Shown piece by piece: positions 22,524 through 34,794 of a stretch of DNA of 64,000 bases; position 1 is the first letter of the stretch, and the number at the start of each line of letters is the position of its first letter. The position numbers and the translations under genes were made by a program. Source of the DNA: Gongronella butleri (Eukaryota; Mucoromycota; Mucoromycetes; Mucorales; Cunninghamellaceae). The notes beneath the pieces are model-generated. The model worked only from the letters and a program-made list of their open reading frames with translations. It did no database searches and was not told the DNA's origin. The stretch is taken from contig JAIWZP010000001.1 in NCBI GenBank assembly GCA_025201375.1, forward strand, positions 1,288,501-1,352,500. Reading direction: 5' to 3'.

Positions 22524-23986
22524 TATTGAAGAAACAAAAATGCAACAATGCAAAATGTTGCCCCGCTGGTCCTCAGTCCTCGATTTCATTCAAAGAGATT
22601 GCCTTTTTGGGATGCGTTGGCTAAAAGAACAGTCAAAAGCCACGGAGGGTCGCCATTGACATTTTTATTGTACACGCGACATGGCGTCAGAAAAAAAAAA
22701 AGCCAATTGCGTTTTTTTCTTCGATTTCTCGGACGATGGACGACCCTACAAACTTACTAAGCAAAAATGAGAGCAGAGCAGATTTTCTAGCAAAGCCGCG
22801 CCTGATTGGCACAGCAAAATGCGCTCGGTGGGCCGCCCATGGCATCAAATTGTCCTGAAAAAAGTCGATGCCACATTTTAAGCAAGTTGTTTCGCTGTCT
22901 GCGCGCCAAAGTCAGCCCAATTGTTCCCATTACAAACCAGATTTCCGCGGCATAATGTCGGTTTGCCAAGCGTTGCGCTTTTACGATGACTACAGGTTGA
23001 TTTTGTTTTTCGTCTTTTGAATTTCCGTTGTTTGCTTTTTCCCAAGTGCGCGGTATGATGACGTGGGGTGGCGAACAGAATGCCGACGCGACCAGGGTCG
23101 GTGTGCTCAACCGAGAAAATAGCCTGGAAAGCATGGCAATCTATCTCCCCGCGAATGCCAGCGCGTCCAATGGCTCGGTTTGCCATAATCATGGCACCCC
23201 TTTGCCCCTGACAAGTCAGCGTATTTCCCGCTCATCAAATGAGGAAAATTCCCAATGGGCCATTGGCAAAAAAAGAGAAGAATAAAAGTAATGAACAAAT
23301 GACGTCGCGTCGTCACCAATCGCCCGACCGCCCTTGGTCCCCTTTTTGGCGGGATTCCGCTGGCCGCATGGTAGATGTTTCAAACGGTGGCGGCCATTGC
23401 TGAGAGTGTGGAACCAAAAGCGCGCGTTGATCAGAAATGTAAGGACAGCACGTGAGAACGACTCCGATGCTACGATCACTTTCCCTGCTGCCTTTTACGG
23501 CGTGAGCGCGACGACCCAAGTGCCTTATCACCGTGGAAAAAAACTTGCCCTGAATAATAAGGTTGAGATTACACCTTAATGAAATTGCCTGTCAAACCAC
23601 TATCAAGGAACACAATGGCTCCACAAAACAAAAAGTAAAAAAGTAAAAATGAAACGCTGCGACCCATTGTCCCATCGTCCTATCCGAGTCGATGCTCCCT
23701 TTTACGCGCCAAGGACCGCAATGGGGGCCCGCCACAGGACCCTGTCGGCCGAGGCGGGCCGCACGCATTTTAAGGTGCACGGAAAACATGGAATGTTTAA
23801 GATTTTTTTTCTTTTTGGGTCGCCTGGCCTCCAAATGGTAGGGAACACCCTATCCAGGGCTGTGTAACCTTAATTGACGAGAACCTTATCTGATAGTTCG
23901 CATTTAAAATCAAGGGCCACCGGTCGATCCAACATTGCTCTCCCCGCTTTTTTTTTATTTTTTACTCTTAATTCCCATTTTGCATC
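22524..23986. other. Intergenic region between RPP1 and polyamine oxidase
   Basis: Shared upstream flanks of two divergent genes, about 1.46 kb. Contains one weak minus-strand ORF (22787-23134, separate entry), short A-runs, and a T-rich leader just before 23987. Nothing else recognisable. Confidence 0.45.
22787..23134 (-). CDS. Possible small hypothetical protein (weak)
   Basis: A 115-residue uninterrupted frame. The first ~20 residues resemble a mitochondrial presequence (Arg, Ser, Leu, no acids) and a hydrophobic stretch follows near residue 70 (AEIWFVMGTIGLTL). I recognise no family. It has no visible promoter feature and its composition resembles noncoding neighbours in places. It may be chance. 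A homologue in a relative would be needed to keep it. Confidence 0.22.
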   Translation of the reverse strand: MLSRLFSRLSTPTLVASAFCSPPHVIIPRTWEKANNGNSKDEKQNQPVVIVKAQRLANRHYAAEIWFVMGTIGLTLARRQRNNLLKMWHRLFSGQFDAMGGPPSAFCCANQARLC

Positions 23987-26134
23987 ATGAAGGGATTGCT
24001 CATTGCTCTGTCAGCTGGTCTGTTGGCAACAAATACCTTTGCCGAAATCATTCACACCAAGGTGGCCATTCTCGGCGGCGGTGTCAGTGGCATTAGCGCT
24101 GCGCTCAACTTGACGCAAAATGGCGTCAATGACTTTATCCTGGTAGAGGCGCGCGACGAGCTTGCTGGTAATGTAGCAGTGCACGAAAAATGATAAAAAA
24201 AATTAGGAGACTCCATCGATGTCGACGAGGGAAAAGGAGAAACAAGGCGAACGCCTGGAGCGGCAAAATAGACTCCTTTGAATGTTGTACGCCCGATTTG
24301 ATTCTAATTCTGGGTTGCCCCTTTTTTTTCTACGCTCCAGGCCGCGCTCAAACGCACAAGATCGGCCAAAACACAACGATTGAATTGGGCTGCAATTGGG
24401 TGCAAGGTCTCGGCACAAACCCCATCAACCAAATGCGCAAGAAATATGGCCTCAAGACCGTTGATACGGACTATGACGACATTACCTTCATCGACCAGCA
24501 CGGCAAAAAGGTCAATGCCACTGCGCGCCACAGCGAGTACGAAACGATTGCAGAAAGAGAGAGAGAGAGAAAAAAAAAAGGAAGAAAAAACACGCCAAGG
24601 ACCTGACCCGACGCGTTTTTTTTTTTATTCGACGTGTAGATACGCTGATCGCTACGGCAAGATGCAAGAGATGGGCTGTAAGTCGCAAGCACGTCGTTTA
24701 AATAGAGTGCTGACTTTTTTTTGCAGTGGAACGCATCAAGGCGAACGAGGTCGATTTCTCTGGTCGCACGGGCCTGTCGTTGACCGGCTGGTTCCCTGAG
24801 ACGCCCATGGACGAAGCCATTGAGTACTTTGGCTACGACTGGGAAATGGGCGAGTCGCCCGAGATCTCGTCGTCCGTTTTTTCGGCTCTCAACGACCAGG
24901 CCAGCTATGACCTCGACTTTGGGCCAGATTCCGATGGTGACCTCATGGTCATTGACCCTCGGTAAAAAAAAATCACGACGTGTACGCGTCGCGTAAAATG
25001 CATCACTGACGCCGTGACGCGACTTTTTACTTTTTTTAGTGGTTTTAAGTACATCTTTGAGCGTGAAGCCGAGCGTGTGTTTAAAAAGGGCGACAAGCGC
25101 CTCAAGCTCAGCACGACCGTCAAGTCCATTGCCTACACGGACAAGGGCGTCACCATCAAGACCGACAAGGATACCATCAAGGCTGACTACGCCATTGTCA
25201 CCTTCTCTGTCGGCGTCCTGCAACGCCGCGACGTTCAATGGAAGCCTGAGATGCCCGATTGGAAGCTCGAGGGCCTGTTTGGCTTCCACATGGCTACGTA
25301 AGCAAGAAAAACGAGCAAAAAAAAAAAAAAAAAAAGCAAAAATGAATGGAAAAAATACGCGAAAAAGGCGGCACCAATGCAATTTCTCCTAACACGTCCT
25401 TTTTTTCGAAATGCAGGTATACCAAGATCTTTTTGACCTTCCCCGAGATCTTCTGGGATGAGTCTCAATTCACTGTGTACGCGAACCCTACCCGCGGTCT
25501 GCACAGCGTGTGGCAAAACATGAACGCCAAGGGCTATTTCCCCACCGGCACCAAGGACAATGTCTTCATGGTCACCGTGACCCAGGATTACTCGTACCAC
25601 GTCGAATCCATGACCGATGAGCAAGTCAAGGCCGAGGTCATGGCCGTCTTGCGCAAGATGTACGGCAACCACATTCCCGAGGCCACCGACATCGTTGTTC
25701 CCCGCTGGCACAGCAACCCTCTCTTCCGTGGTAAGCCCTATTCACCCATTTTTCGCCTATTTCGCATTTTTTAGCAAGCGCCACTCATGTTTTTTTTTTT
25801 TTTTGCTGCTTTATAGGCTCCTACAGCAATTGGCCCATTGGTGAGCTTGACCAACATCACGTCAATATGCAAGCTCCCCTGCACAACCGTGTCTTCTTTG
25901 CCGGCGAGGCCATGTCCAAGCGCTACTACGGTAAGACCCGAGATTATGCCATGGGCGCGCTCAACGAGCTCATTTTTTTATTTTCTAGGTTTCTTGCAAG
26001 GCGCGTGGACCACGGGTGCCGAGACCGCGTCCACTATCAACCAATGCCTCAAGAAGAAGTGCCCCAAGGCCTTCTATTATCCCAAGCTTTACAATGACAA
26101 GTCCAAGGGCGAGTTGATCAAGCGCGAATTTTAA
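23987..26134 (+). CDS. Secreted FAD-dependent polyamine oxidase
   Basis: Exons are 23987-24167, 24341-24536, 24640-24677, 24727-24961, 25040-25297, 25417-25730, 25817-25930 and 25989-26134; 493 residues. It belongs to the flavin amine oxidase family, which oxidises spermine or spermidine with release of hydrogen peroxide. The N-terminus MKGLLIALSAGLLATNTFA is a clear signal peptide. The FAD dinucleotide fold follows (VAILGGGVSGISAALNL, about 26-42), then the GRAQTHKIG...ELGCNWVQG block, and the C-terminal FAD block with FAGEAMSKRYYGFLQGAWTTG across a splice junction. The second intron begins GTACGA inside a purine repeat (GAGAGA). Overall similarity is to the plant extracellular PAO branch. 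Function outside the cell or in the secretory path is inferred from the signal peptide. Confidence 0.9.
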
Positions 26135-26392
26135 TTTATAATATTTGCCTAGACAATCATATATTGTACCACTACCAGTTTAACATTTCATTAAACCCCT
26201 TGCTTTTCGCTTTATTTTAAGCCCTCTGTGACGCGACCGTGATCGTTTCTCACCCCTGTTTTTCATGCAAATCAAAATTTGAGCGCGTGATCTTGTCACA
26301 CCGCTAGCCCCCCTGTACGCATTGAGGCCCAATTGATGTCCGCGTGTGCATTTCTCTGTTGGGCAACAAACGATATCAAAGTCTCTTTCTTT

Positions 26393-27581
26393 TTATTGAT
26401 TGTATTCAAGTGTGGTCCCAAAGACGTGATCCCAAAACTTGGAGGTGATGCCGTAGCCGGCCTCAAAATCCTTCCAATGATGCGCGAGATGGTATTTCTT
26501 CATTTCCTTGAAATGGAAAGCAATGACGCGCGCATGATGCAGATAGTAGTGGGTCATGTCGTAGAGAATGTATCCAAAAATCGCGCCGGCAATGATGGTG
26601 TGAGCGATCCAAGGCGGAAACAGCGCGTGTGCCAGCTTAATGAACGGTGATGCAAGCACAATGAAGAGGGCCGGCGGCACGACAAGACGCAGCCTGTCCA
26701 TGGGCAAAAAGTGGTGGAAGCCATGCAGGGTAAAATGCAAAAGAAAGGCCCATTGCGCGTCTGGCAGATGATCATCCACGTGGAAGAGGAACCGGTGCAA
26801 GCCATACTCAAGGAGTGTCCAAATGACAATACCAAGCACAAAGAGCGGCGCGATCAATGGCGTAGGCAACGCCGAATGCGCCTGGTACAGCTGAAACGCG
26901 ACAAATGGGCCCCAGACGAGCGGAATCACGTACCAAACGGTTTTTGACAAGGGTTCCAGCAGCGCGTGACCAAAGAATTGAGCCGGCTCGGGCAAATACC
27001 GCGGCTTGTGCACCTGCTCAAGGTAGAATTCCTTGGTAAACTGTTTGTGGAAGAATTGCGGGATCAATGGTCGACGCAAATCAAGAAACGCCGTATCGCG
27101 GCTCGTGTTTGTCTCGCTCGGCGTGAAATCCTCATCGGCATAAGTGTTGTACTCCTTGGCACCCTCAAGCACCAGGATCCGCCGCCGATGCAGCTCTTCA
27201 CGCGTCTTATCCTTGAAATGCCGCGGCTGCGTCAGTTCTCCCAGGCAATAATCACGTAGCACGTCGTATGCTGCTTCAGAGTGAGCGTGCGAGCCCTCGT
27301 CTTGCATGATGGCCGTCACATCTGATCAAAAATCATCAGATTCCTGTCAGCCTTTTTAAGTCCATCCTGGTGAATTTTGCCAATTTTTTTGGGCATGTTG
27401 TGCTGCTGTTGCATTCTTTTTTTTTTTTACCTTTGCCACCATACTCTAGAATAAGATCATCGCCGCCAGGGTGGTCTTGCAGGAACAATGTAACATCATA
27501 CACCTTTTCCTTGTAAATGACCCAACATGAGCGCCGAGAATGATGCTTTTGCACCTCTTTCAACGTCAAAGCCTTGACCAT
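26393..27581 (-). CDS. SCS7: Sphingolipid/fatty acid 2-hydroxylase SCS7 (FA2H)
   Basis: Exons in transcript order: 27581-27431 and 27321-26393; 359 residues (yeast Scs7 384). It is an ER membrane enzyme that hydroxylates the very-long-chain acyl group of ceramides. The N-terminal cytochrome b5 domain carries the haem motif DHPGGDD near residue 35. The C-terminal fatty-acid hydroxylase domain has hydrophobic segments and the di-iron histidine clusters HRFLFH, HFTLHGFHH, HYYLHH and KYHLAHH, then the family ending FGITSK-like GYGITSKFWDHVFGT. The start is the first ATG of the b5 domain. No frameshift or missing ligand is seen. Confidence 0.96.
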
Positions 27582-29657
27582 AACCTGGGAAAAAAATAAA
27601 TAAAAAAGAGACCCGGAATGGAAAGGAAAAGAAAAAAAAATGGCCAAGGAAGATTGTTCCGCTCCAAACGTCATACGATAAAAAAAGTGCCTCGGCATTC
27701 TGGCCTTCGGAGTTGCCCGGCTGCGCGCGTGGGGTGACGCTCACGAAACTCCGCCGAATCGCGCCTCAAACAGCGCGTACTCTTGTTGTTCACAACCAGG
27801 GGCCAAAGTGACCCTTGATGAGCGCTCCTTTTTTAAAAAAAAAATCATCGTTTAAAAGGCTTCAAATTTAAACCAGATGAGAGCTGACTCAAAAACCTCA
27901 ACGATTCCAATTTGTTTGTGGCAATCAACTTGGCGCACTCTCGATATTTGACAATTTCGATCATTTCTTCTCCCAGAGCATGAGTTTGGAGTCTTTAAAC
28001 TTTGTCCAATACTTTCAATATATTTAAAGAACAACTTGCTCAATTTTGACTGAGTTTGAGTAATTGTAACTCGAGCAGTTTCAAGTTAAAGCATTATATT
28101 TTTGATGTCTGTGTAAATTGCTTTCCACGCTACCGTGCGCCAAAACTTCTGCAGATGATTTGAGCTTTTGCTTCTGGAGTCGCATGCTATGCAATAAAAA
28201 TGGATATCGATAAAGTGGCTGCGGAATATACTACGAATAACGCTATTTAGTACGTTTTTGATCATTTGTCGATGATTTTACAGCCTAACAGGCCATCGGC
28301 TGCTTGAGCGTGTAGCACCAACCCTCATCATTCGAATGAACCCACCCACGCGGCGCTGCGGTCGCTGGATGACACACAATGCCTATTTTCGAAAATGGTG
28401 GATTTTCCAAGGTGTACAGTCGTGGATTTGAAAACAGTGAAAGAAAGGTCCTTGGATGGCTACGCCATTCACACATATAATATACACCCATCTTTCACCA
28501 ATGGAAAAGCAATAATCCCCTAGGACCATCGACTAACTTTGGCGTAAAACGCAATTTGCCTCTTTTTTTCGCCTCAAGGCAAAGACAATGAAAATTGGCC
28601 ACTGCGCGGCAAAACAGAAACCAACAGAAAGAGCACGATCTGGCGCGTACGTGGATATCGATGATCACTTTAAAACACGAGTTCCAGGCAAATTTGATGC
28701 GACCGGTTTGTTTGCGGGGCAATTTGGACGCGTGAAAAACCGCGTCAGACGTCGAAAAACATGCGTCTGTTTCTGGTCAATTATATGCACGTACCCCTCT
28801 CTCTTGCTAGAGGACGCGTCGGCGAGGCGCTATAAGCGCTTTTTCCAGTACAATTCGCCTTTGAAATTAAATCTCAAAACACTGATTGCTCACCAACGAG
28901 CAGATCGATCACGCTCTTTTTTGGCATGCTTTGTGGTTTCTCCATGCGAACTTTCTTGTGTGCAATTTTGGCAGAATCCAGGAGACCTTATTTTTGGATT
29001 TTCGTTTTGGGATCTCGGGAAGGCGAAATTATTTTTTACGCGTTTTGCTCCCAAAAATTGTATGACCAAGCTACAAAATGAATCTTGTCTGATTTGTATA
29101 GCTCACTATTTCACGCTGGGACGTGTTTCAGGGAATGCGGGATCGGATCTACGAGTGACAATATGGTTTTTTCGCCATTGTTTCCATCTCTATTTTGACT
29201 TCTGTTTGTTTGGCCTTTTACACAACCCAAATGCGCTTCTATACTTTTCTTGAGCCAATTTGACATTGTACGACATCCTTCCAGGCTGATCAACTGTAAA
29301 AAGTAGGCAATCATGCGCGATAAAACGAATCCACAGTCTATTTTGCGATTTCAGTGCCATCGATTTGTTCAAAGATTGTTGCAATTTGTTTCCTACGGAA
29401 ATTCTATGCATTTCAGAAAAATCCAATGTCAAGGGAAATGTTGAAATCTATAGAGCCTTTTTGAATTTTATCTTGCAATGTCGTTTCTTTTTTCTTTTCT
29501 TTTCTTTTGCAATTGTATTTGGTTCTTCATCAGCAGTGCACCAAGCACGATTCAAGCACTTTTTCGTTAGTATTTCTTGCGAATAACTAGCATTGTTAGG
29601 AGGTATACATCTGATTGTTTTATACATAATAATCAAATCAACAAAAAAAAAACAAGT
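27582..29657. other. Intergenic region with F1 copy B, no gene
   Basis: 5' flank of SCS7 and 3' flank of tafazzin. Around 27840-28280 it is AT-rich with weak TTGAGTTTGAG repeats. F1 copy B occupies 28415-29035. No protein-like ORF. Confidence 0.5.
28415..29035 (-). repeat. Dispersed repeat F1, copy B (inverted)
   Basis: On the minus strand it shows the same block order as the other copies: CATGGAGAAACCAC (28936-28949 in complement), the ATTTAATTTCAAAGGCGAATTGTAC block, the GATCATCGATATCCACG... block near 28620-28670, the TTTTACGCCAAAG block near 28540-28550, and the GTGTGAATGGCGT block near 28470 shared with copy C. No intact ORF. Confidence 0.65.
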
Positions 29658-30824
29658 CTACAATTCGTCCAAGCGTGCGCCATAGTGTTCTTGCATTTCA
29701 GCGAGAGAGTCCTTTGTCAATTGAGTGAGTTGGATCCTTGCTTCGCGCACGGAAATGTCGCCGCGGCGCCAGGCGTCGAGGATGGGGCGATAGTCGATCG
29801 GGTCGCCAAAGACCATGGTGACTTTTTGGCCAAAGCGCGCGAATGGCCCGACGAGCGGGCGGACCCTGTCCATGCCGTGGATCCACACGGGCACAACGAT
29901 CGGCTCGCTCTCCATGATCATGCGTCCAATGCCCCACTTGAATCTGATCATGCTGCCGGTCTGGTTCACCTTGCCCTCAGGGAACACGTGAATCCAGCTG
30001 CCTGCATGCAAACGCGCAATGGCATAATCCACGGCCGGCTGATAAATGCCGGCACCACGCACCGTCGGGATCGCTTGCCCGCACGTAAAAAACGTCGACT
30101 TTAGTCTGTAACATACCAAAAAAGAGGGGGAAAAATCGCGTCAGCAAGTGCATTGGCCACACAAAGAGGGTCAGTTGACACCCAATGGTTTCAATGGATA
30201 TGATGTGTGTCGACCTACATGTTGGTATAGCAAATATCGGCGGCACCAAGCACCCATCGCATCTTTTCGACGTCAAATAGAGTTGTAAGTGGAAACACGC
30301 CCCAAAGCACAGGATCATCCCACACAGAAAGGTGATTGGACACTGCGCAAAGCAAGATCCACAAAAAAAAAAAAAAAAGAGGGAAAAAGAGGCAAATGAG
30401 ACAATCCACGCTGACAAAAATCGAAAAAAAATAAAAATAAAACGCGCATACCTGTGATGATTCCACGATTGCGATGTGGATCATGGAGCATGGCGAGGAA
30501 CTTGTCCATGTGAATGACGCGTGTGTGCTCCATGCCCTGTGTCAGGCACTTTGAAACGATGCCGACGGCGCCAATGACAAGAACACGACCAATATACCAC
30601 CATGACGCGCCTTCGTGGGGGTAGGGCGGGGTATAGACGTCACGGTAGAAGCGCGGAATATCGTGCCACTGGAAATTCTTCAGGTTGCTGAACACTTGCT
30701 GATTGTCGACGACGTGCTCGCGCAGCTTAGCCTGGCGCCGCTGGCCGACTACGTGGTAGCCAGCAAAGAGAAGCGCCGTAGACGTGCCAAGCACTTTCCA
30801 GTTCACCTTGGTTCGGAGCGTCAT
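29658..30824 (-). CDS. TAZ1: Tafazzin, monolysocardiolipin transacylase
   Basis: Exons in transcript order: 30824-30452, 30342-30219 and 30105-29658; 314 residues, within family range. Tafazzin remodels cardiolipin acyl chains on mitochondrial membranes. The acyltransferase motif NHLSVWDDP (HX4D) is formed across the first splice junction. It is followed by CGQAIPTVRGAGIYQ and, further on, WIHVFPEGKVNQTG, the glycerolipid acyltransferase substrate motif. The start ATG is at 30824. An upstream out-of-frame ATG at 30835 begins a four-codon uORF whose TGA overlaps the start codon (ATGA), which could dampen translation. Divergent from DNM1. Confidence 0.93.
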
Positions 30825-31601
30825 AAGGAACACATAGACACTTCACAGGGAGTGGAAAGGGAGGGAGGAGGGGGAAGTCGACAGGGGTGGAAAAGAGCGA
30901 AAAGAGGAAAAAAGAAAAAAAGGCAAGGCATTGAGCCCTTTGTTTGTTTCCCCGCCCTCGGAAATCGTTCCGGGCTGCCCCTGGGTTTTCTTGTTTGCTT
31001 GCCACACACAATCGAAATGGCCCGATGCGGGGAAATCGAGCTTTGACTTATTTGACTCATACTGCGAGCCAAGCACGGCCCGTGCCCTTCCCGCCTGAAT
31101 ATTGAAACATGTAAAAAACATTGATTCCCTCCCCCAATTACTTTCCCTTTCTTCTTCTTTTCATTACCAAAATACAAAAAAAAAATCAAACGTAAGGCGA
31201 AAAAAAGTGTCTTTTAAAAAGAGCATATTCTACAAGTAGCTGCTTTTTCGGCCAGCATGGACGAGCAAAGCTTATGTCAATGTCTCTTTTATTAGGAAGA
31301 GCATCTCATTATCCAAGAATTTCATGGAAATGACAAAAGAAGTAAGCATCATGGCAAGGAAAGAGCGAAAAGGGGTAGGTTTGCAAAAAAAAAAAAAAAA
31401 AAGGCCCAAGGGGTGGGCGTGAGTTTCTTTGTGTGACGCACAGGCTGGCAATGAAAACGAAAAAAGGAGGTTCTCTACTTTTCGAATGCTCATTTCTCTT
31501 TTTCTCTCTTTTTTTCTTTTTTTCTTCCCTCCTCCCCCTTACACCAGTCCTTTCGCCGCTCTTCTCTTAGCCTGTCCACGTCCCTGATCACACTCAACAA
31601 C
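30825..31601. promoter_or_regulatory. Divergent promoter region tafazzin / DNM1
   Basis: 777 bp between divergent start codons. Contains A-runs at 31170-31210 and an A-run of about 18 at 31385-31402, and ends in a long CT-rich leader (31494-31545) before DNM1. No TATA box stands out. Confidence 0.45.
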
Positions 31602-34369
31602 ATGGACAACGTCATCGAACTGATCAACAAGGTGCAAGATGTGTTTACGACGGTCGGCGGCGGCAAAGAGAGCCTGGACCTTCCGCAGATCATCACTGTC
31701 GGCGCCCAGTCCAGCGGAAAGTCGTCTGTTCTCGAGAATATTGTGCAGCGCGATTTTTTGCCGCGTGGCAGCGGCATTGTCACGCGTCGACCTCTTGTGC
31801 TGCAGCTCGTCACTCTGACAAACGACGCCCCCGATTATGCAGAATTCCTTCATGTGCCGCAGCGCAAGTACTATGACTTTGACCAGGTGCGCCAGGAAAT
31901 TGAGCAGGATACCGCGCGCATTGCAGGCGATCACAAGGGCGTGTCAAGACATCCAATTCATCTTAAAATCTACTCAAAACACGTCCTCAATCTCACTATG
32001 ATCGATCTACCCGGTCTCACAAAGGTAAAAAAAAAAAAAAAAGATTGAATGAAAAAAATGGCCCTGAAATCCCACGCAATGCGACAATGCGGCAAATGTG
32101 CTCACAAAAATCGTCCCATAGATCCCAATTGGCGACCAGCCTGCCGATATTGAGAAACAAATCCGCCAACTCGTCTTGGATTACATTTCCAAGCCAAATA
32201 GGTAGCAAATTGGATGGCAAGAGCGTGCGCAGAGATGCAGATTTGGAGCTTGAATTGAAAGGATAGTCATTGACACACCTTTTTTTCTTGTTTTTGCAGC
32301 ATTATTCTTGCGGTGACGCCAGCCAATTCAGATCTGGCCAACTCAGACAGCCTCAAGCTTGCGCGACAGGTGGATCCCACGGGCAAGCGCACAATTGGCG
32401 TAGTGACCAAGCTCGATTTGATGGACGCGGGCACGCACGCGTTGGATATCCTCACGGGCCAGGTTTTCCCGCTGAAACTCGGCTTTATCGGTGTTGTCAA
32501 CCGCAGCCAACAGGATATTCTCACCAACAAGCCCATGAACGAGGCTCTCAAGGCTGAAGAGCGATTTTTTGAGCGCCATCCCGCCTACAAATCAATCGCC
32601 AGTCGCTGCGGCACCGCCTTTCTCTCCAAACAGCTGAACAATGTACAATGTTTTACCCGTCCAATAGCGAGGTGCACCTTCCAAGCTCACTCCTTTTTTT
32701 TTTCTGTCCAGATCCTCATTGCCCATATCCGAGAAAAGCTGCCTGATTTGCGATCCAAGCTTAGCACGCTCATCGGCCAAACACAACAAGAACTCGCCCA
32801 ATATGGCGACCCAGCATTTACGGGCAAGGTGCACAGGGTAAGAAAAAGCGAGGAAAGAGCAAGAAAAAGAGTGCAAAAAGATAGCAATTTGACGCATAAG
32901 CTTTTTTGTAGGGTTCATTGATTCTCAAGCTGCTTACGCTGTTTGCCACCGAGTTTGTCGCGTCCATCGATGGCACCTCGGCCACCATCTCAACCAAAGA
33001 GCTGTAAGTGGGACACGTGGTGGAACAAAATCGCGCGTGTCAGGTGACTGACGGCGTTTTTCTTGCTTTTTCGCGCTTTTTAGGTCTGGCGGCGCGCGTA
33101 TCTATTTTATCTTCAACAATGTGTTTGGGCACGCCCTCAGTGCCATTGAGCCATGTGCAAACTTGACAAACGACGACATCCGCACAGCTATTCGCAACTC
33201 CACGGGCCCACGTTGCTCGCTATTTGTGCCTGAACTGGCATTTGATCTGCTTGTGCGCCCGCAAATCAGGCTCCTTGAGGGTCCCAGCCTCCGATGCGTG
33301 GACCTCGTGTACCAGGAGCTATCCAAGATCTGCAACACTTGTGGCAACAAGGTAAAAAAAAAAAAAAAATGAAAACACTCGGGTTGGAGGTGTTTACGTG
33401 TTATTTTGCCACCAGGAACTGCAACGTTTCCCCAAGCTCCACGCCAAATTGGTGGAATTGGTCGCTGATCTGCTCCAGGAGCGTCTCCAGCCTACGGCTG
33501 ATTATATCCAAAGCTTGGTCGACATTGAATGCGCGTACATCAACACAAACCATCAAGATTTCCCGGGTGTCACGCAGGCCATGACCGAATTGCAAAACAG
33601 GCGCTCAAAGGGATCTCGAGCGCGCAAATTAACACCACATGTACGATCAAAAAAAGATAAAAAAAGGGGTGGGCAAGTGTTCTAATATTTTTTTTTTTTT
33701 TGCTTTTTCAGCCGATTCAAGTGCCAAATGGCCTTGATTTGCACGTCACATCGCCACGCCGCTCGTCGGTCACGTCGTCCACCAGCTTTGGCTCGTCACC
33801 TGGCAACAAGGATTCATTTTTGACTTACTTTTTCGGCGGCCACAACAAAGGCGACCGGCCATTCCTCGCGGCTGCCGCCAGCCAGCATTCGCCCGTGCCA
33901 TCACCAACAGTACTCCTGAGCGACATTGACCAAGACTTAGAAAAGCAATTCGCTGCACACATCCATCTCCATGACAAGGATGATGACGCTACGGGCCAAC
34001 ATCACTTGGAAAAGGAGGCCATGGAGGTCGAACTTATCCGTAAGTGCGAAAACTGCGGCATGATCGAGGAAGACGCTCATCTCGCTCATTTTTTTTTTTT
34101 TTTTGGATGCAACAGGTTCTTTGATCACCTCGTATTTTAATATCGTGCGTAAATCCATCCAAGATCTGGTGCCAAAGGCCGTCATGCATCTCATGGTCAA
34201 CATCACGCGCGAGTCGGTGCAAAACCGCTTGGTGTCCGCCTTGTACAAGGAAGATTTGTTTGACGATCTGCTGCAAGAGGACGCAAGCGTCGCAGCAGAG
34301 CGCCAGCGATGCAAGAACATGCTTGATGTTTATAGAAAGGCATTCACCATTGTCAGTGATGCCATGTAA
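31602..34369 (+). CDS. DNM1: Mitochondrial/peroxisomal fission dynamin DNM1 (DRP1)
   Basis: Exons are 31602-32024, 32122-32201, 32300-32642, 32712-32837, 32912-33003, 33084-33351, 33416-33640, 33712-34039 and 34116-34369; 712 residues (yeast Dnm1 757). The GTPase domain has G1 [10 protein letters not shown]2 in [12 protein letters not shown]3 DLPG and G4 TKLD. Next come the middle domain ([37 protein letters not shown]) and the GED at the C-terminus ([15 protein letters not shown]). The middle-domain and linker sequences favour Dnm1 over Vps1: [20 protein letters not shown]. The variable B insert (about 500-600) is short and Ser/His-rich. The extra loop of yeast Dnm1 within the G domain is absent. 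AATAAA at 34396-34401. Confidence 0.95.
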
Positions 34370-34794
34370 TTTGTACATATTTTTCATCAATCATAAATAA
34401 ATAGGAATACAAAAAAAAAAAAAAAAAACTGTACGAGGCGGCCACGGGTGGATGAGGACGAAAAACGGAAAATGTTGTACAAAGTAATGGAGAGCAGCAG
34501 GGGAAAAAATGCGACTGACGCGCGACACGTGCACCGCATCGGTGTTCATATCAGTGCGCGTAAAAAAAATAATCAACACGCATGGATGACGGCACTCGAA
34601 ATCATTACAATCAGAGCATCATACAGTGAAGGTAAAGCTTCGAACATGCTGAACGGTGCCAAAGTCGCACATTTGTCAATTTGGTGATGCTTAGCAAATC
34701 AAGGCGTCTTGGGCAACAATTTTGCCACCACTGAGGTAGCTGTTGGGTGAACTGAAAGCGCACACACAAAAGACCGAGATCAAAGATTTCTGTA
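34370..34794. other. Intergenic, no gene
   Basis: 3' flank of DNM1 with an A-run of about 18 at 34411-34428. No gene-like sequence. Confidence 0.5.

Noticed and set aside
31602..34369. Call as VPS1
   Set aside because: Middle-domain residues ([20 protein letters not shown]) and the GED agree with Dnm1, not Vps1.
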